NCBI GenBank assembly: GCA_933207985.1
Contig: OW240917.1
Span: forward strand, 96,644,385 to 96,708,384
DNA length: 64,000 bases
Source: Pelobates cultripes
Lineage: Eukaryota > Chordata > Amphibia > Anura > Pelobatidae
Direction of reading: 5' to 3'
Shown here: piece by piece, positions 59,270 to 64,000 of the stretch
How the letters are laid out: every line of letters begins with the position of its first letter
Numbering within the stretch: position 1 is the stretch's first letter
Notes under the pieces: model-generated
Told to the model about the DNA's origin: nothing
Database searches by the model: none
The model's input: only the letters and a program-made list of their open reading frames with translations
Made by a program: the position numbers and the translations under genes

Positions 59270-59830
59270 GCTGTGGAAATTATTAGACCACTTGGAACTT
59301 TCTGTACTGTTTAAAAAAAAATTGGGTGAGATTTGTGTTATAACAATTTTACAAACATTATATCAGTAACTAGTGACTTCTGTCAAATAAATTCATGCCT
59401 CTAGAGGCTGGTAATAGTTACTAGAGTATAAATGAGAGTGAGGCATTATGGACAAGATTATATACTGCAAACTACATAAAAATCTTAATGCTTATACTTG
59501 ATTTAACCAGGTTAATAGACCAAAATTATCACATTTTTCAAAATATGAAATTGGTGATCCAACCCAATTACAGATCTAAAAAGCAGCCTGGCTTCAAAAT
59601 GATTGGTAAAAGCAGGTTTGCATCTAATAATATCACAAAAAGGAAAACAAAGAATTTTCTAAAGCAAAGAAAGATTTTTATCAATGATACATCACTTTCC
59701 TAAAAAAAGAGTGTTTTTGATGCAGTTTGGCCTTGATTTAATATTAAAATGTTAAAACCTATATCATGCATAAAAGTATATCAAAATATTCAAAAATGTT
59801 TTTCAAATATTCAAATATTAAATCAAGGTC
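59270..59830 (+). mobile_element. Possible Tc1-like fragment
   Basis: AATTATTAGACCACTTGGAA near 59278 resembles a Tc1 end. Downstream, an open stretch reads KKQPGFKMIGKSRFASNN, similar in order to the linker after the Tc1 HTH (R-S-G-R-P-K-x-T). A 15-bp inverted repeat (CCTTGATTTAATATT at 59731 and AATATTAAATCAAGG at 59816) follows. No catalytic domain is present. Confidence 0.3.
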
Positions 59831-59839
59831 TATATCAGA

Positions 59840-61950
59840 TAATCCAATGATTAGGTCCATTAATACCTGTGTATTTAAGACGTGTATATAAATATACAAT
59901 GCGTTCCACTTTTTACATAGCAATGAGTACTTACAATAATACTAATATTGAGATAAAAATATAAAGTATAGTAAATGTAAAAATTTTCTAAAATAGGACT
60001 AATTGCACTTTTGTCATTTCAACTGCATTCCATTCATTTGTTTTAATTAAGCAGGCGTGTGCAATATTTTCCAGCTGTAAAAAAGATGGATATACAATAA
60101 TTTAAAAGTTGTGTTTGTTATATTTATTCCATAACCTGTGATTTATGGCAATATCTAGGTCATTAAACATATTTATATTGCCTATTAAGATTGTAGAAGT
60201 TGAGTAATTTTTCTTTATTATTCTTAAGTAGGGATTTGTTTGTTTCTTGCAGGTTCTTATCGTAGTCACCGTTCAAACAAATAAAGTGTTTTATAACCAC
60301 ATGATTCAATGCATTGTTTTAGAGAAAACATAAAATACATTAAAAAAAATTATCAGTTAAAGTTACCCATTTATCCATCAATAAATGTTATTTGTTGGGC
60401 ATTCTTGCTTTTGAAAAGCACAACTATAAAAATGTATTAATTTTATTCTTGCTTTCTTTTTAATATCTAATACTGATGTGGCCTTATGTACATGGAGCCC
60501 TAAATATTAATATACGAAAACAACAAGAGCAAAACCTTCATTAAAATATTGCTGATGCATTTATGATTGTCAGAGTGGAATGAGTCCACACAACACATGT
60601 TAAGAAGCATCCAATTGGAACACAAATGTCATGTTGATTTCCAACTTGGTTTTGATTTTTGTTTGTCACTGTCATTTGCATAAACAATAGTTTGAAAAAC
60701 AAGATTCTTTCTAAATAATTCAGGCACATTTCCAATTAAAAATCATTCTGGATCTTCTTGTCACACACATTTGTGTAGGGCGGTATATTTCGATAATCAT
60801 GAGTTCTCAAGCATGTAAATTAAATATTACACACAGATCTTGAAACATTCTTTAAATGTTTTTGCAAAAACCAAAGGTCAATACCATGTAAATATACAAG
60901 AACCATATTTTAAGTATAATATTTTCCATAGCTTTGAAGATCTATAAATAGGTACATGCAAAGTTAGAATTAAACATTTGGATAAATTAATAAAATAAGA
61001 TTACTGATCAACAACAGAGCAGAATATATAAATATTCTACTTCTTAATCAAAATACAAATTTATACAAATAAATAATATTGGTTGAATTCTCTATCCCAT
61101 GATAGGTGTCTTGTTTTAATTTATTTCATACCACAATTTGAGGCATGTGGTGAAGTGAAGAACAACACATTGTATCAGCAGGACTGACAGATATGTTCGA
61201 TTCGGGAGATATGTTTTTTGATCTGTATAACATGTAATTATTGCCACAGCATTTCCTTCTGAATAATCCAATCTTAACCATTTTTGCTCAGCTTCTTTGT
61301 ATACTTAATCCATCCAATGTAGTTACATAAAATGCAGAAAGAGTTTGGAAAACTTAAGTACCCATATGGTGTTTTTATACTAAATACAATAAATATCAGG
61401 GTGCCAGGTAACGACATATGTGCATACCATTCTAAAACAGCATGCCATAACAATTATTTTTCTACTCAAAAGCTTTTCAATCAAATTTACAAAGAAATCC
61501 ATCAAAAATGGAAACTGTGCACCAGCAATTTAATCCTACAATAATAATACTGTATCAATAACTAGTCTACATTAAATGGTTAGTCAGAATTCTATTATAT
61601 ATTTTTTGGCTTAAAAGCAAAGCTATTACCGAAACAATAGTTGGTGGCAGAATAAATTGCATTCTCTTTCAGCAAAAAAAGATAACGATGAAGATGTGAC
61701 ATTCATAGGATACTACAGCCCTAAAGTCAGATTCTGGCTACTCAATTTACCCTCTTTGTGATTTGCTGTACATATTATGTTTCCAAGTCCAAGTCATTAC
61801 TGATTAATCCCATTTTAACATTAGGCGTGCTATGCTGCAATACAAAAGGACGCTATTACACCCTAATGATCTGGCCCTCCTTCCAGCCCAAATACGTACC
61901 CTCCAATACGATCAGTATTGGGGTACTTGTCTGACAACCCTGGAAGTCCC
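59840..61950. other. No gene seen; possible conserved non-coding stretch at 60530-60760
   Basis: 60530-60760 is non-repetitive with balanced composition and TTTGCAT/TAATTA-like words. A pyrimidine tract plus CAG at 60240-60252 and at about 61665-61673 each precede short open stretches, without enough support to call exons. Confidence 0.3.
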
Positions 61951-61954
61951 ACTG

Positions 61955-61985
<31 letters not shown>

Positions 61986-61994
61986 ATATATATG
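61955..61994. repeat. (TA)n microsatellite
   Basis: TA run about 160 bp left of the second Tc1 element. Confidence 0.9.
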
Positions 61995-62151
61995 TATTTA
62001 CATATATTAACATCAATATGATCACATGACTCCGACTGGGTGGATTAGCTGCAGGGGGACTGCCTGGATTGTTGGAAGCAATAGAAATAGTTCAACACAG
62101 CAAATTATGTAGGTGGTTTCCCTAAACTCAACTGAATGTAAAATGTTTAAT

Positions 62152-63512
62152 TAATTGTCCAATCTCTAAATTATTCAACCCGCTGAATAAAATTCCTCAC
62201 AACAGCACTAATTTGCAAAACAAGTGTTGTCTCAAGCACACCTAATGTAACTAATAAACAAATCAAGGTCTTCATTAGTTGTACCTGATGTGCTTGAGCT
62301 GAAACACTTGGAATACCTAAACTGGCTAGGGGTTTGTTGAGTGTCAAGTTTGACTGCATGTTAGAAATATAGCATAGGAATTGTACACAAAGTTTAGAGA
62401 AGAGACGATCGCCCTTCACAAACAAGGAACAGAATGCAAAAAGATAGCAAAGGCACTGAATGTCCTAGAGACACCATTGAAAACATAGTTTGCAAGTTCA
62501 AAGTTGAAGGAACTGTGGTTGCAATACCTGGACTGCGCAGGAAAAGGAAGCAATCAAAGGCTGCAACCAGGTTTCTGAGAAGGCAGATTGTAAAAACCTT
62601 TGAGTAAAGACCTGCAGCAAGACTTGGTGGTAACAGGCACTTAGGTTTAAGTGAGCACAGCAAGGTGTATATCACATGCAGGAAGTTTCCATGCCAGGAC
62701 ACCAAGATGTACACCACTACTGACATAAAAGCACAATAAAGGTCAGCTCAGTTATGCTCAAAGTCATATAAATAAACCACATAAGTGTGGGTATTCTGTT
62801 CTGCTGAGTGATGAAACAAAACAGGATCTTTTCGGACAAATGGGTCAGCAGTATATCCAGAGGAAGAAGAATGAAGCAAACACTCCACCTACAGTTAAGC
62901 AGGGTGTTGGCTCATTGATGCTCTGAGATTGATTTTGCATCCTCTGGCACTGGAAACCTGCAGCTTGTGGAAGGCAAGATGGATTCATTGAAGTATCAGG
63001 AAATCCTAGGAGAAAACGTCATGCCGTCTGTGAGGAGGTCCAAGCTTCGGCACCATTGGACCTTCAAACGGGACAATGATCCCAAGGGTACCTCAAATTC
63101 CACAAAGGCTCAGTTGCAGAAGAAGTCCTGGGAATTTTCTAAAGTGGCCATCACAGTCACCTGACTTGAACCCCATAGAAAATATCTGGTGGGATTTGAA
63201 GAAGGCAGTTGTAGCATGCAAACCCAAGAATATTACTGTGCAATGTTCATTCATGTGCAATGGGCTAAGATTCCTCAGGAACACTGCCAAGAAGATAGTG
63301 TCTAATTATGCATCTCATTTGCAGCAGTTCATAACAGCAAAAGGATGCACTACTAAGTACTAAAGATGCTTGCACATGTTGCATTTTTAGTTGAATTTGG
63401 GGAAACCACTTTAAGCTTTTGTATATTTGTTCATTGCAAACAGCTGAAAGTCTGTAAATGTTGACAATAAACCTGATTTTCAATAGGGGTTGAATAAGTT
63501 TGATTACAACTG
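62152..63512 (+). mobile_element. Tc1-like DNA transposon, inactive
   Basis: The ends are diverged inverted repeats: AAATTATTCAACCCGCTGAA on the left and, reversed, AACTTATTCAACCCCTATTG on the right. Exact termini are uncertain by several bases. A transposase with multiple frameshifts and stops lies between. It is a different Tc1 lineage from the copy at 24.2 kb, judged by both ends and protein. TA repeats lie near both sides. Confidence 0.8.
62395..63363 (+). pseudogene. Tc1-like transposase, broken
   Basis: The HTH region gives ALHKQGTECKKIAKALNV, then frame changes. The first catalytic Asp is in LLSDETKQDLFG (near 62803). GTGNLQLVEGKMDSLKYQEI and LGENVMPSV are readable. The second Asp is in [11 protein letters not shown]; after another frameshift near 63137 comes [20 protein letters not shown] with the Glu. 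The frame ends at a TAA after GCTTKY. DDE residues persist but the gene is dead. Confidence 0.85.
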
Positions 63513-63515
63513 TGC

Positions 63516-63518
<3 letters not shown>

Positions 63519-63551
<33 letters not shown>
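63519..63551. repeat. (TA)n microsatellite
   Basis: TA run immediately after the right end of the Tc1-like element. Confidence 0.9.
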
Positions 63552-63555
<4 letters not shown>

Positions 63556-64000
63556 AGTGGCGGACCGCCGTCACTGAGTGCCATGCCCACTGCTTGTTCG
63601 GGTGTTTTCCCTGTGTATTGTATGTTTTTCCCATGTATTTCTATGTATTTCGTGTAATATGCCCAGTTGACAATTCGAGAGCACTCATGCAAATGGAACC
63701 GGTTCATTTCTCGAATGTGGACCACCCCCGTACCCCATTAGAATGTTCATACCAATCCATCAGAACATTTGCACCTGCATCATAAGTGTGAAACCACAAG
63801 AGAAGTATGTAATGATTGCTCCCCTGGGGTCCCTTGTGGGAAGTTTCCCTTGCAGGGTCTTCGCACCGGGACTCCATGAACTGGTCCCTGAGGTTGGTGG
63901 GGAAACTGCTGGGGTACTGGCAGCTCGGATCGCCCTACCTGCTCATAACAGAACTATAATCACTGTTCTCCTTACCCGGGAGCTACGAGGCCAGGCTCGT
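63556..64000. repeat. Unclassified GC-richer repeat, cut by window edge
   Basis: Composition changes abruptly to GC-richer DNA (GGCGGACCGCCGTCACTGAG ... GGGAGCTACGAGGCC). It could be an LTR or another transposon, but no protein or terminal motif is visible before the window ends. Confidence 0.3.

Noticed and set aside
61665..61765. CTCTTTCAG followed by an open stretch (DNDEDVTFIGYYSPK) to a stop
   Set aside because: The phase does not follow from exon D, and one short open stretch is not enough to call a terminal exon.

Overview
This window looks like non-coding or intronic chromosomal DNA from a vertebrate, most likely a frog (anuran). It is AT-rich, has no long intact host reading frame, and is crowded with transposon families typical of amphibian genomes. 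These are Penelope-like elements (PLEs, Neptune type) with hammerhead-ribozyme tails, Tc1 transposons, piggyBac-like TTAA MITEs, hAT-like foldback MITEs, and traces of CR1-like and Tx1/L1-like LINEs. The organism call is inference from repeat content, not from a recognised host gene.

Layout. At 1-4.5 kb a 5'-truncated PLE (reverse transcriptase plus GIY-YIG endonuclease, then a ribozyme tail) sits between two identical 455-bp direct repeats. From 4.5 to 20 kb there is unannotated AT-rich DNA, a long non-autonomous DNA element (5.6-6.5 kb), two copies of a ~200-bp repeat, a tandem duplication, a TTAA MITE and a C-rich minisatellite. At 20-21.6 kb two partial PLE copies lie in inverted orientation with complementary deletions. 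At 24.2-25.7 kb is a dead Tc1 transposon. From 26 to 32 kb there are PLE tails, two head-to-head palindromes carrying hammerhead motifs and bounded by (TA)n, a CR1-like fragment and a degraded PLE endonuclease. From 32 to 38 kb come a minisatellite/(TG)n composite, a Tx1-like ORF1 fragment and a ~1-kb TTAA MITE.

At 41-52 kb there are four short spliceable open segments on the + strand (41.01, 50.45, 51.76 and 52.10 kb). These are the best candidates for exons of a host gene with long introns; I do not recognise the protein, and the splice phases are only partly consistent. The same stretch holds a third ribozyme palindrome, a short hAT MITE with a perfect 8-bp target duplication, and several foldback MITEs. 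At 54.3-56.7 kb is a minus-strand PLE with its endonuclease domain and a hammerhead core. The end of the window holds a second copy of the minisatellite seen at 33 kb, a 144-bp tandem duplication, a second dead Tc1 element flanked by (TA)n, and an unclassified GC-richer repeat that runs off the edge.

The unifying theme is PLEs. At least nine loci carry pieces of them. Their hammerhead stem II sequences differ from copy to copy but stay base-paired, which is direct evidence within this one window that the RNA structure was under selection while the families were active.
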